Shown one piece after another: positions 55,238 through 63,849 of a stretch of DNA of 64,000 nucleotides (positions are counted from its first letter, which is position 1; each line of letters opens with the position of its first letter). This DNA is from CAWGAJ01 sp963820545 (GTDB taxonomy: Bacteria; Planctomycetota; Planctomycetia; Pirellulales; Thermoguttaceae), in contig CAWGAJ010000001.1 in assembly GCA_963820545.1 (NCBI GenBank), forward strand, positions 868,001-932,000, in the 5' to 3' direction. The notes under the pieces are model-generated. The model did no database searches and had not been told where the DNA came from. It saw only the letters and a list, made by a program, of their open reading frames with translations. Position numbers and translations under genes: made by a program.

Positions 55238-57199
55238 TTAGTTTATCGTATTTTGTTGGCGGTTAGAATTCAACCAATCTTCAAGCTGCTTAACCTGCGC
55301 TGTCCGGCCCTGAGAGCGGGCCAGATCCAAGGCCTTTTGGACCGCGGCAATGGCCTGGGAGGGTCGATTTGTCTGGGCATAGGCTAAGGCCAAATTGTAA
55401 TATGCGTCGATAAAGTTGGGCCTAAGGCGGAGGGCATTTTCGTAATGTACGATCGCCTCCTGCGGCCGACCGGTAGCATACAATGCGATGCCCAGGTTGT
55501 TGTGGGCCTCGGGAAAGTAGGGTTTGGAACTCAGGGCTTTCTGATAATGATCGATGGCCTCCTGCGGCCGACCCGCATTGCTCAGTGCGGCGCCCAAGTT
55601 GTTGTGGGCCTCGGGAAAGGAGGGTTTCAGGCGGAGGGCTATCTGGTAATGTTCAACCGCTTCCTGCGAGCGATCTATTTTAACCAGCAGTGCGCCCAGG
55701 TTGTTGTGGGCCTCGGGATAGGAGGGATTAAGGCGCAGGGATTTGGCGTAGTGGTCGATGGCCTCAGTAAGTCGGCCTTGATCATCCAGGACATTGCCCA
55801 GGTTGTTGTGCACCAACCAAGAATCCGGATTCTTTTCCAATGTAACCTGATAGAGCGTCATGGCGTCACGGTACAGCCCACTTTGCTGCCAAGTCAGAAA
55901 GATGAGTGCAGCCGCTGCCATGAAGATGACAATCGTTGCCGCCCAGCGGGCTGGTCTCCGTGCTCGCCGATGCCAAACGCTCCAGCCCGCCGCTGCCAGG
56001 GCAACCACGCCAATTATGGCTATGTGCTGATAGCGGTCGGCCACCAGCGAATGTTCCATGAAACCCACGTCCGTAAAGCCCAGCACCGGCGCCAGCGCCA
56101 CGCAGAAAAATCCCCAAGCAAATAAAAACGGCCGGCTCCAACTTGCGCTATAGAACCACACCACCGTGGTAACTACTAATGCCGCCATAAGCGGCAGCCA
56201 CCAGAGCAATTTGCCGGACTCGATGTGCCACTGCGGATAGATAAAAACCAGGTCCAGCGGCAAAAGCGCCTTGTAAAGGTAGAACCACACTACGCCGCCA
56301 GCCGCCAGCAGACGCTCGGCAAAACCGGCGTTGCGGATCACTTCTCCTGTGCCGTGTGTTTGGAACCACACGTTCACGGCCGCCAATACTATGGCAATCA
56401 GGAAAAAGGGCGCAAGCTTTAGCAGATCCCATCGCGAGACAAAAGGGGACAGTCCCATTTTCGCTGAGGCGAAAATTGGGACAGTCCCCGTGCGCCGCCA
56501 CCAGACGATCAACAACAATAACAATGGCAAGATCGCCACCGATCCCTTGCTGAGCATCGCCAACACGAACGCCAACAGGCTCAGCCAATAAAATAGTGGA
56601 CGGTGGACAGTGGACGGTGGACAGTGGATGGAAGATGTTGAGGAGTGATGATAAGTAAGGGACGAAGGAATCTCGAATATTAAATAACACAGTATGGACA
56701 ACAGAAAGAACAACATTGCCAGCAGATTTTTGCGCGAGGAGATCCAGGCCACTGACTCCACGTTCACGGGATGCACGGCAAAGAGCATCGCCGCCAAGAA
56801 AGCGCCGGGAATGGCCAACTTGCGTAAAATGATCCAAATCAGCAACGAGGCGGCAATATGCAAGATCAGGTTGGTGACGTGATAACCGGTAGAGTTCATC
56901 CCCCAGAGGCGCCACTCCAGCCACAGCGAAGTATTGCTCACCGGCCAATAGTCTAGCGCTTGTGTGGTGCACCAAAATTGATAGAGACCGTCCGCGGCCT
57001 TGATATACCTGTTGTCTGTCAGAAGCTTGTCGTCGTCGAGGACGAATGCGCCGCATAAAGAGGGGAGGTAAGCAAAGAAAGCGGCCAGGGCGATGAGCGC
57101 TACTCCTGCCAGTACGCCCAGCCACAGCGCCGAGGAGACAGAAGTTCCAGAGCGGGCCTCGGGAGCCTGTTTATTGGGTGATTTCATGCTCTGGGGCAT
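55238..57199 (-). CDS. TMTC-like membrane glycosyltransferase with TPR tail, paralogue 2
   Basis: A 653-residue protein, very close to paralogue 1 across the N-terminal membrane region. The DNA from about 56580 to 57090 is nearly identical to 54605-55115, including the microrepeat-derived HCPPSTVHRPL, so the pair were duplicated or converted recently. The palindrome-derived loop is shorter (GTVPIFASAKMGLSPF). About five TPRs form the C-terminus (AIDHYAKSLRLNPSYPEAHNNLGALL and similar) and differ from those of paralogue 1, so the domains evolve at different rates. It is upstream of paralogue 1 in the same direction with 13 bp between them. Its start MPQSMKSPNKQAP has no clear ribosome binding site. 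Confidence 0.85.
   Translation of the reverse strand: MPQSMKSPNKQAPEARSGTSVSSALWLGVLAGVALIALAAFFAYLPSLCGAFVLDDDKLLTDNRYIKAADGLYQFWCTTQALDYWPVSNTSLWLEWRLWGMNSTGYHVTNLILHIAASLLIWIILRKLAIPGAFLAAMLFAVHPVNVESVAWISSRKNLLAMLFFLLSILCYLIFEIPSSLTYHHSSTSSIHCPPSTVHRPLFYWLSLLAFVLAMLSKGSVAILPLLLLLIVWWRRTGTVPIFASAKMGLSPFVSRWDLLKLAPFFLIAIVLAAVNVWFQTHGTGEVIRNAGFAERLLAAGGVVWFYLYKALLPLDLVFIYPQWHIESGKLLWWLPLMAALVVTTVVWFYSASWSRPFLFAWGFFCVALAPVLGFTDVGFMEHSLVADRYQHIAIIGVVALAAAGWSVWHRRARRPARWAATIVIFMAAAALIFLTWQQSGLYRDAMTLYQVTLEKNPDSWLVHNNLGNVLDDQGRLTEAIDHYAKSLRLNPSYPEAHNNLGALLVKIDRSQEAVEHYQIALRLKPSFPEAHNNLGAALSNAGRPQEAIDHYQKALSSKPYFPEAHNNLGIALYATGRPQEAIVHYENALRLRPNFIDAYYNLALAYAQTNRPSQAIAAVQKALDLARSQGRTAQVKQLEDWLNSNRQQNTIN
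56441..56489. repeat. GGGGACAGTCCC palindrome inside paralogue 2
   Basis: AAAAGGGGACAGTCCCATTTTCGC, a CTGAGG loop, then the complement GCGAAAATTGGGACAGTCCCC (shown in parts in other entries): one hairpin of 49 bp kept in frame within the coding sequence. Confidence 0.85.
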
Positions 57200-57273
57200 C
57201 CGTGGGCCGAGTTAAAAGAGTAAAAGTGTTTTATCTTGTGTTTATTTTACAAGATTTTGGGCGAATTGCTCTT

Positions 57274-57374
57274 AGAGCCTATCCCAAAACAGAATTATAA
57301 TAGACCCAAGTAGTATAAAATGCCCTCACCCTAACCATCTCCCAAAGGGAGAGGGGACTTTTAGGATAGGCTCT
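57274..57374. repeat. 101-bp inverted-repeat element between paralogues 2 and 3
   Basis: Ends AGAGCCTATCCCAAAA and TTTTAGGATAGGCTCT form a 16-bp inverted repeat with one mismatch. The interior includes a CTCCCAAAGGGAGAGGGGAC palindrome. It is noncoding and MITE-like in layout. Confidence 0.65.
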
Positions 57375-57416
57375 TAGTCACTATATTCCTTAATTCTAAT
57401 CCTCAATCCCCAATCC

Positions 57417-59396
57417 CTAATTTGAGAGGCTGGCACGGTAAGCATTCAACCAATCTTCAACCTGCTTGGCCAGCGCTCTTTGGTCGCTGGAGCGGGCGAG
57501 GTCCAAGGCCTTCTGGGCCGCGACAATGGCATCGGAGGATTGGCGTAGTGCAGAATAAGTCAATGCCAAATTAAAATAGACCACGGTAAAGTCGGGCTTC
57601 AGACGCAGAACAATCTGAAAATGTTCGAGCGCCTCCTGGGGTCGACCTGCTTGGGCCAAGATGATACCCAAGTTGTTATGGGCATCAATATAATCGGGTT
57701 TGAGACGCAAGGCTTGCCGGTAATGTTCGATCGCCTCCTGCACGTCGCCGGTTTTGCCCAGGTCGATGCCCAGGTTGTTATGTGCCTCGGCGTAGTTCGG
57801 ATTAATCTTCAGGGCTTGCCGGTAATGTTCAATCGCTTCCCGGGGGCGGCCTAATTTATCCATGGCAACACCCAGGTTGTGGCGGGCCAAGACATAGTCG
57901 GGATTAAAGCGGAGGGCCTGCTCGAAGTATTTGACCGCCTCCTCCACCCGGCCTGCTTTCATCACCCCAGAACCCATGTTGTTGTAAGCCAGCCAACAGC
58001 CCGGATTCCTGTCGATGGTTGTTTGATAGAGCGTTTGGACGTCCTTGTACATCCGACTTTGTTGCCAGGTTAGATACATTAAAAGGCAAACCAACACCGC
58101 CGCGATAATAACGGCCGATTGCCTTGCCCGCTGATGCCAGTAGCTCCAGCAGGCAGCCGCCAGAGCAATCACGCCAATGATGGCGATGTGCTGATAGTGG
58201 TCGGCTACCAAGGAATATTTCATGAAGTACACGTCTGTCAGCCCCATCACCGGCAGCAAAGCCACACAGAAAAAACCCCAGGCAAACATGAGCGGCCGAC
58301 TCCAGTCTTCTCTATAGCGCCACAACACCGCTGTAATGGCCAACGCCGCCGCAAGCGGCAGCCACCACAGCGGATTGGCGGCCTTAATGTGCCACTGGGG
58401 ATAGATGAAAATAAGGTTCAGCGGCAAAAGGGCCTTGTAAAGATAGAACCAGACCACGCCGCCGGCCCCCAGCAGACGCTCGCCAAAACCAATGCTCCGG
58501 AACTCTTCACCCGAACCGTGCGTCTGGAACCACACGTTCACTCCCGTCAGCACCGCGGCCACCAGGAAAAACGGCGCGGTCCGCACCAGGTCCCATCGAG
58601 AGACAGAAGGGGACAGTCCCATTTTCGCCGACCATCGCTGCGCGATGGTGCCCGCGAAAATTGGGACAGTCCCCGTGCGGAGCCACCAGACGATCCCCAA
58701 GAGCAACAGCGGCAAAACCGCCACCGAACCCTTGCTGAGCATCGCCAATACAAAGGCCAACAGGCTCAAGCAGTACCAACGGTCTATAATTAGACCGCAG
58801 ACTTCGCGTGCGGGAGCGGCACAGGGAGTGTGCCTGCTACGTTGAGCGTTATCGCAACAACTCGAGGAGAATTGTTTCAGATACCACAGAATCGATAACA
58901 GAAAGAAGAACATCGCCAGGGTGTTTTTCCGCTGCGCAATCCAGGCCACCGACTGCACGTTCACCGGATGCACGGCAAAAATCAAGGCCGCCAAAAAGGC
59001 GCCGGGAAGGGACAACTTGCGCAAGATCAGCCAAATCAGCAATGCTGCGGCGATGTGCAGGACCAAGTTGGCGACGTGGTAAGCGGTCGAGTTCATCCCC
59101 CACAGGCGCCACTCGATCCAGAACGTGGAATTGGTCAGCGGCCAGTAGTCTACGGCTTCGGTGGTGCACCATATTCGGTAGAGGCCGTCGGAGGCACGAA
59201 TAAGGCGGTTGTTTGTCACCAGCCCATCATCGACCCAGAGGAATCCGCCGCTGAGTGAAGGAAAGTAAGCGAGAAAGGCAGTTACAGCGATTATCGCCAC
59301 TCCTGCCAGCACGCGCAGCGGCTGTGCCGATGAGAGAGAGGTTCCCGGCCGGGCCTGGTAAGGGTTTTTATTAGATGGTTCCATAGACTTGGTCAT
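57417..59396 (-). CDS. TMTC-like membrane glycosyltransferase with TPR tail, paralogue 3
   Basis: A 659-residue member of the same family, more diverged than the other two. Membrane motifs: DDGLVTNNRLIRASDGLYRIW, HPVNVQSVAWIAQRKNTLAMFFFLLSILWYL, and a C-terminal array of six TPRs (EYFEQALRFNPDYVLARHNLGVAM-like). The repeat-derived loops sit at the same positions, but their sequence differs: HTPCAAPAREVCGL replaces HCPPSTVHRPL, and GTVPIFAGTIAQRWSAKMGLSP has an extra inner hairpin. The loops thus tolerate successive insertions. It lies 217 bp upstream of paralogue 2 in the same direction. Confidence 0.85.
   Translation of the reverse strand: MTKSMEPSNKNPYQARPGTSLSSAQPLRVLAGVAIIAVTAFLAYFPSLSGGFLWVDDGLVTNNRLIRASDGLYRIWCTTEAVDYWPLTNSTFWIEWRLWGMNSTAYHVANLVLHIAAALLIWLILRKLSLPGAFLAALIFAVHPVNVQSVAWIAQRKNTLAMFFFLLSILWYLKQFSSSCCDNAQRSRHTPCAAPAREVCGLIIDRWYCLSLLAFVLAMLSKGSVAVLPLLLLGIVWWLRTGTVPIFAGTIAQRWSAKMGLSPSVSRWDLVRTAPFFLVAAVLTGVNVWFQTHGSGEEFRSIGFGERLLGAGGVVWFYLYKALLPLNLIFIYPQWHIKAANPLWWLPLAAALAITAVLWRYREDWSRPLMFAWGFFCVALLPVMGLTDVYFMKYSLVADHYQHIAIIGVIALAAACWSYWHQRARQSAVIIAAVLVCLLMYLTWQQSRMYKDVQTLYQTTIDRNPGCWLAYNNMGSGVMKAGRVEEAVKYFEQALRFNPDYVLARHNLGVAMDKLGRPREAIEHYRQALKINPNYAEAHNNLGIDLGKTGDVQEAIEHYRQALRLKPDYIDAHNNLGIILAQAGRPQEALEHFQIVLRLKPDFTVVYFNLALTYSALRQSSDAIVAAQKALDLARSSDQRALAKQVEDWLNAYRASLSN
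58609..58674. repeat. Nested GGGGACAGTCCC palindrome inside paralogue 3
   Basis: An outer GGGGACAGTCCC(C) stem with inner ATTTTCGC/GCGAAAAT arms and a further hairpin ACCATCGCTGCGCGATGGT (58631-58649) inserted in its loop: a repeat inserted in a repeat, still in frame. Confidence 0.85.
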
Positions 59397-59664
59397 GCTC
59401 GGGCCGAGATAACAGAAGTAATACCGTTTAGTTTGTGCTTACCAATAACCAATAGCATTCGGATATCCCCCTTTGCCCCCACCGTGGCACGGATTTTGTG
59501 GAATCTTTTCAAAATTGTTGATAATTTCGGAGGGGAGCGGTAATTATGTAAAATATCATATGTTATATTACGTATCAATTAGAGGCAGCGTTCTTACAGC
59601 GAAAATAGTTACGTCAATAAAATAACGTTTTGGGAGTAGACAACAATCATAGGAGGAGAAATCG

Positions 59665-60069
59665 ATGAGAACAAACGTGGGTTTGTGGATTGACCATAGG
59701 AAGGCTGTTATCGTCGCTGTTACAGACAAAGGGGAAGAGATAGGACTGATAATATCGAAGGTTGAAAAACAGCGCCGCCGTTCTGGTGATTCACCTCTTA
59801 AGGGACCCCATGAACCACAGCAAGTACCGGCAGAGGATAGCCTCCAGAGAGCGTTTACGGGACATCTCAACATTTACTACGATGCGGTAATTGCGTCTAT
59901 TCATGATGCAGAATCTATTCTGATATTTGGTCCTGGTGAGGCAAAGGGCGAACTGAAACAACGTCTTGAAAGAAACAACCTCGGTGGACGTATCGTAGGT
60001 ATTGAAACAGTTGACAAGATGACGGATCGTCAGATTGCGACGAAAGTTCGACAGCGCTTTCCAAAATAG
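59665..60069 (+). CDS. Conserved hypothetical protein, eRF1/host-attachment-like
   Basis: A 134-residue soluble protein with a strong ribosome binding site (AGGAGGAG). It begins MRTNVGLWIDHRKAVIVAV, followed by a basic linker and FTGHLNIYYDAVIASIHDAESILIFGPGEAKGELKQRLERNNLGGRIVGIETVDKMTDRQI. This layout (WIDHRKAVIV then LIFGPGEAKGEL) recalls small proteins related to the archaeal eRF1-like/baeRF families in which a Gly-Pro-Gly loop replaces the GGQ region; that link is tentative. It is flanked by AT-rich DNA, and its base composition is lower in GC than its neighbours, which may hint at transfer. Confidence 0.75.
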   Translation: MRTNVGLWIDHRKAVIVAVTDKGEEIGLIISKVEKQRRRSGDSPLKGPHEPQQVPAEDSLQRAFTGHLNIYYDAVIASIHDAESILIFGPGEAKGELKQRLERNNLGGRIVGIETVDKMTDRQIATKVRQRFPK

Positions 60070-60335
60070 CGTTCGGCAATAGGATCGACATGGAACCACC
60101 TAGTATTATTTGTCATGTTGGGCGCCGCTGCGGGCTTGCCTAACAGTGTGTTCCTGTGCGCCGTCCGCTGTCCCCCTGTCCTCTGCATAGGCTGGAGACT
60201 GGAGGGTAGTGGAGAGTGGAGAGCGGAGAACACTGAAGCCATAAAAGTAAGAATCCATCTACTACGAACTACCTACCATCTACTCCGAACCCCGCTTCCA
60301 GAATCCCGATTCCTGATCTCTAATTCTCTAATCAT

Positions 60336-61241
60336 CTAATCATCAGGCTTCTTCATAAAGCGGTGCTCGAAGGACATGTAAAAGAAGACACCGATATCGG
60401 GGGCATCATTTGAAATGCCCACGGGCAGCCCTAGGCCGAGGACCCATTGCGTATCGCCTTTTGTGTAAGGCGCCCAGCGGAATCCCGGCGAAATCACGCT
60501 TAGAAATTGCGCTTCTTGCTCACCTAAGTAATCCACTTCATCGGTCCAGAGATTGGTTTGTTCGAGCATCAGGTGGAAGTTGGGCCGGAGGAAGTAAATG
60601 GCGCTGGCGGCGATGTTGCACGAGTCGCGGATGCGTCCGATAAAGGGCAATTGATTATTTATACCCCCGGTCACGCCGGGAACCTCCGTTAGTCCTGCAT
60701 TGAAATTAAACTCCCAGTGTTTGCAGGTCTTACTGAAAGGAAAATTGAGCTGATAACCGAGCTTGCCATTGCCCAGTCCTTTTTCGGGATCGCCGGAGGG
60801 GAAAATTAGGCTGAAGCGTGGAGTGCAGGCGACAAAATCGCCCTTTTGGTCATTGAGGAGTTGGTAGCGGTAGTTGAGGAGAATATCGCATAGTCCGCCG
60901 CCTTCGGCCCCGCTGTCGCCGGGTACTTCGTCGTCGTAGCGGGTGAATGGTATGGTGTAGGAAATTTGATGGCGTTCCGAGAAAATCGGCCACTCTTGAG
61001 TGAAGATAAAGTCGAAAGTGCGGCGGGCATCGGAGCCATGTTCCCAGGCCGGCACCCAGTTGAAAATGTGCTGCACTACGCCCGGCTCCTGATTGTAGGC
61101 CTCTTCGACCAGAAAGGAGTTATCAGTTATCTTAACCTCTTGGTCTTCCTGCGAAAAAACACCAGTGGGCACAAGAAGTAATAAGGTTAGTATCAGTCCT
61201 AACAGCCAGGCAAAACGTATGGGCTGGAGAAATTGAGACAT
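60336..61241 (-). CDS. Outer-membrane beta-barrel-type protein
   Basis: A 301-residue exported protein from ATG 61241. The signal peptide is FAWLLGLILTLLLLVPTGVFS. The mature part alternates polar and hydrophobic residues with many Tyr/Phe/Gly strands (FDFIFTQEWPIFSERHQISYTIPFTRYDD, LLNYRYQLLNDQKGDFVACTPRFSLIFPSGD). This pattern is typical of transporter-type porins of the phenol-degradation MetA-like family. It ends FYMSFEHRFMKKPDD without the usual terminal aromatic residue. Probably an outer-membrane channel; substrate unknown. Confidence 0.7.
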   Translation of the reverse strand: MSQFLQPIRFAWLLGLILTLLLLVPTGVFSQEDQEVKITDNSFLVEEAYNQEPGVVQHIFNWVPAWEHGSDARRTFDFIFTQEWPIFSERHQISYTIPFTRYDDEVPGDSGAEGGGLCDILLNYRYQLLNDQKGDFVACTPRFSLIFPSGDPEKGLGNGKLGYQLNFPFSKTCKHWEFNFNAGLTEVPGVTGGINNQLPFIGRIRDSCNIAASAIYFLRPNFHLMLEQTNLWTDEVDYLGEQEAQFLSVISPGFRWAPYTKGDTQWVLGLGLPVGISNDAPDIGVFFYMSFEHRFMKKPDD

Positions 61242-61480
61242 GCGGGACCTTTTTGGGGCAAGTGAAAATGAGTTGATTTTTCTGGCGATGCGTGCTTGGC
61301 CCCCATGCCATTTTAGGCATCCTTAAAATATATCGGCATTAGCGACATGGCGGGTAATGATAGTTATCAGGGCGATTTTGCGGAAATTCACTCACTTGCC
61401 ACGGTGGAAAATCTTGATACCATAAGGCGATAAAGAAAGTCAATAATGTCTTGCCTGCGGCTTCATGAAGGAACTTTGCT

Positions 61481-62404
61481 GTGTCGATCAAAGACGTACT
61501 TTATAACGAGGACTGTATTGCCGGGCTGAGGAAAATTAACGACGGCGAGGTTGATCTGGGCTTTGCCGATCCGCCGTTTAACATTGGCTACGAGTACGAT
61601 GAATACCAAGACTCCCTGGAGAGCGAAAAATACCTGGCTTGGAGCCGGCAATGGCTCGGCGAGGTGGTCCGGGTGCTCAAGCCCAACGGCACTTTTTGGC
61701 TGGCCATCGGCGACGAATACGCGGCCGAGCTGAAGGTGACGCTCACCAAAGAGCTTAAAATGACCTGTCGCAGTTGGATCGTATGGTATTACACTTTCGG
61801 CGTAAATTGCAAGGAGAATTTCAGCCGTTCGCACACCCATTTGTTTTATATGGTCAAGGATCCGAAGTCGTTTACTTTCCATACCGACTCGCCGGCCCTG
61901 CGCGTGCCATCGGCCCGGCAATTGGTCTACGGCGATAAGCGGGCGAATCCCAGAGGCCGGCTGCCGGATAATACCTGGATCCTGCGCCCCCAAGATGCCG
62001 CCGAGGCATTCAAACCTATCGAAGATACCTGGTATTACTCCCGGGTTTGCGGCACGTTTAAGGAACGCACGGGCTGGCATACCTGCCAAATGCCCGAGCG
62101 ACTGCTGGGACGGATTATCGAAGCCTGTAGCAACCCGGGCGATCTGGTCCTCGATCCGTTTGCCGGCAGCGGGACCACCTTGGCCGTGGCGAAAAAGCTG
62201 GGCCGATATTATTTGGGCTTTGAATTATCAAAGCAGTACGCTGAGCAGACAAAACTCCGGTTGGCTTCGATCGAGACAGGCGATCCGCTGGAAGGCGTAG
62301 CCGATCCCGTGGCAAGCGCCCCCAGCACGGCCGAGGGCCGCCGCTTGGATCAGGTAAACAAGACTAAACAACGCCGTTTTACACGAAAAACCACCTCACA
62401 GTGA
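61481..62404 (+). CDS. Site-specific DNA methyltransferase, beta class
   Basis: A 307-residue enzyme starting at GTG 61481 behind GAAGGAAC. Catalytic motif IV DPPF is at residues 30-33 and the SAM motif FAGSGTT at 227-233, the permuted order of beta-class N6-adenine or N4-cytosine methyltransferases. The region between them (WHTCQMPERLLGRIIEACSNPGDLVLDPF) fits type II enzymes. No restriction endonuclease gene is adjacent, so it may be an orphan modification enzyme. The C-terminal 45 residues are low-complexity and positively charged. The target site cannot be inferred from sequence. The next gene starts 5 bp after its stop. Confidence 0.88.
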   Translation: MSIKDVLYNEDCIAGLRKINDGEVDLGFADPPFNIGYEYDEYQDSLESEKYLAWSRQWLGEVVRVLKPNGTFWLAIGDEYAAELKVTLTKELKMTCRSWIVWYYTFGVNCKENFSRSHTHLFYMVKDPKSFTFHTDSPALRVPSARQLVYGDKRANPRGRLPDNTWILRPQDAAEAFKPIEDTWYYSRVCGTFKERTGWHTCQMPERLLGRIIEACSNPGDLVLDPFAGSGTTLAVAKKLGRYYLGFELSKQYAEQTKLRLASIETGDPLEGVADPVASAPSTAEGRRLDQVNKTKQRRFTRKTTSQ

Positions 62405-62408
62405 TTCC

Positions 62409-63257
62409 ATGAAATTCGCTATATGTAACGAGACCTTCCAGGATTGGCCGTTGGAAAAGGCCTTTGATTTTGCGGCCGATTGCGGTTACACAGGCGTGGA
62501 GCTCGCGCCGTTTACCTTGGCGGAAAATGCAAGGCAAATTACCGCAGAAAAGCGGGCCGAGGTTCGCAGCCTGGCAGATCGGGCCGGATTGGAGGTAGTC
62601 GGCCTGCACTGGCTGCTGGCCAAGACCGAGGGTCTGCATCTAACTAGTCCCGAGACGGAGGTGCGGCGCAAAACGGCTGATTACCTTATGGAACTTGCCC
62701 GGCTGTGCGCCGATCTGGGCGGCCGATTGATGGTCTTTGGCTCGCCAAAACAACGCTGTCTTCTGCCGGGAGTTACCCATGCCTCGGCCATGGATTACGC
62801 CGCGGAAGTATTCCAACAGATCTTGCCTGTTTTGGGACAAACAGAGGTAGTGCTGGCTTTGGAGCCCTTGGGACCGGAAGAAACCGACTTTTTGCAAACG
62901 GCGGCGGAAACCGCGGGACTGATCGAGCGGATCGGCTCGCCGCATATCCGGTTGCACCTGGATTGCAAGTCAATGTCAACCGAGTCGATACCGATTCCTG
63001 AGTTAATTGCTCGATATGGCGCCTTATTGGCCCATTTTCATGCCAACGATCCCAACCGCCAAGGGCCGGGCTTTGGCCGCTTGGACTTTCTGCCCATTCT
63101 CGAAGCATTAGGTAAAATCGATTATCGTGGCTGGGTCTCGGTCGAAGTCTTCGACTACACGCCCGGCATCGAGCGCCTGGCCCGCGATAGTATCAGCTAT
63201 TTGCAGCAGTGCCTGGATAAATTGGCACATGAAGGGCGAGAGGCGAGGAAGCCGTGA
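62409..63257 (+). CDS. Sugar phosphate isomerase/epimerase (TIM barrel)
   Basis: A 282-residue member of the AP-endonuclease-2-like xylose isomerase superfamily. Strands and ligand motifs: MKFAICNETFQDWPLEKAFDFAADCGYTGVELAPF, VVGLHWLL, RLMVFGSPKQR, VVLALEPLGPEETDF (metal-binding Glu), RLHLDCKSMSTESI (Asp), HFHANDPNRQGPGFGRLDF (His) and GWVSVEVFDY (Glu). Such enzymes interconvert ketoses or act on myo-inositol-type sugars; the exact substrate is open. It is 5 bp downstream of the methyltransferase and may be co-transcribed with it, an unusual pairing without evident functional link. Confidence 0.88.
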   Translation: MKFAICNETFQDWPLEKAFDFAADCGYTGVELAPFTLAENARQITAEKRAEVRSLADRAGLEVVGLHWLLAKTEGLHLTSPETEVRRKTADYLMELARLCADLGGRLMVFGSPKQRCLLPGVTHASAMDYAAEVFQQILPVLGQTEVVLALEPLGPEETDFLQTAAETAGLIERIGSPHIRLHLDCKSMSTESIPIPELIARYGALLAHFHANDPNRQGPGFGRLDFLPILEALGKIDYRGWVSVEVFDYTPGIERLARDSISYLQQCLDKLAHEGREARKP

Positions 63258-63319
63258 TTTTGGTGGTTGTAGATCACTGCTTCATGAAGGCGCTTGCTGG
63301 CGTCCGTTTTTTCTGCTTA

Positions 63320-63849
63320 TCACTTTTCCGAACGCGGAGTTGGCCGGAGGCTCTTTTTTGGCAATCGTTTTTTGGTTCTATCTACTAAACGATTTTGGTC
63401 GGCGTGTTCCAGGCGCTGAAGCGTCTTGACCATCCGATCTAAATCGTAATTGTGTTGTTTGGCAAACTCATCGCGATTGCGCCAAACGTCTGCTAAAATT
63501 TCATTCTTTATAGTACCCGATCTCCATGATTTCCATAGGGGTGCAAATTTCCGGACATTGGGGAGTTCCTTAAGGAGCTGTAGGAGTCTTATCTCGCCCG
63601 ATGATATCTTGCCGCTGGGATTAGCCGAAAGTAATTTATCCCACTGTTTTTTGCAGACTGTATTTTTGGGAAAATACAGCCGGTTTTCAGGGGATAATTT
63701 TTTATACAAGTTGCAATTTCTATACGGTCAGGTCCAGTTACCGACTTTCCTAGAACTGCCAATTTGGCAGGCCAGGGGAATTTATTATCAACTGAGAAAA
63801 TCATAATTACAACACTTGTCTTGTAAGGGATGGCAATAATTTCAAACAT
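63320..63849 (-). CDS. Hypothetical protein, probably frameshifted
   Basis: Two frames on the minus strand meet at a run of six A near 63697-63702. The upstream one starts at ATG 63849 (MFEIIAIPYKTSVVIMIFSVDNKFPWPAKLAVLGKSV) and leads to DRIEIAT. The downstream one gives KKLSPENRLYFPKNTVCKKQWDKLL and ends PKKSLRPTPRSEK at 63320. One extra A would rejoin them into about 176 residues. The C-terminal half is helical and basic (LWKSWRSGTIKNEILADVWRNRDEFAKQHN). I do not recognise the family. Regional base composition is poorer in GC than elsewhere, so horizontal origin is possible but unproven. Confidence 0.5.
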
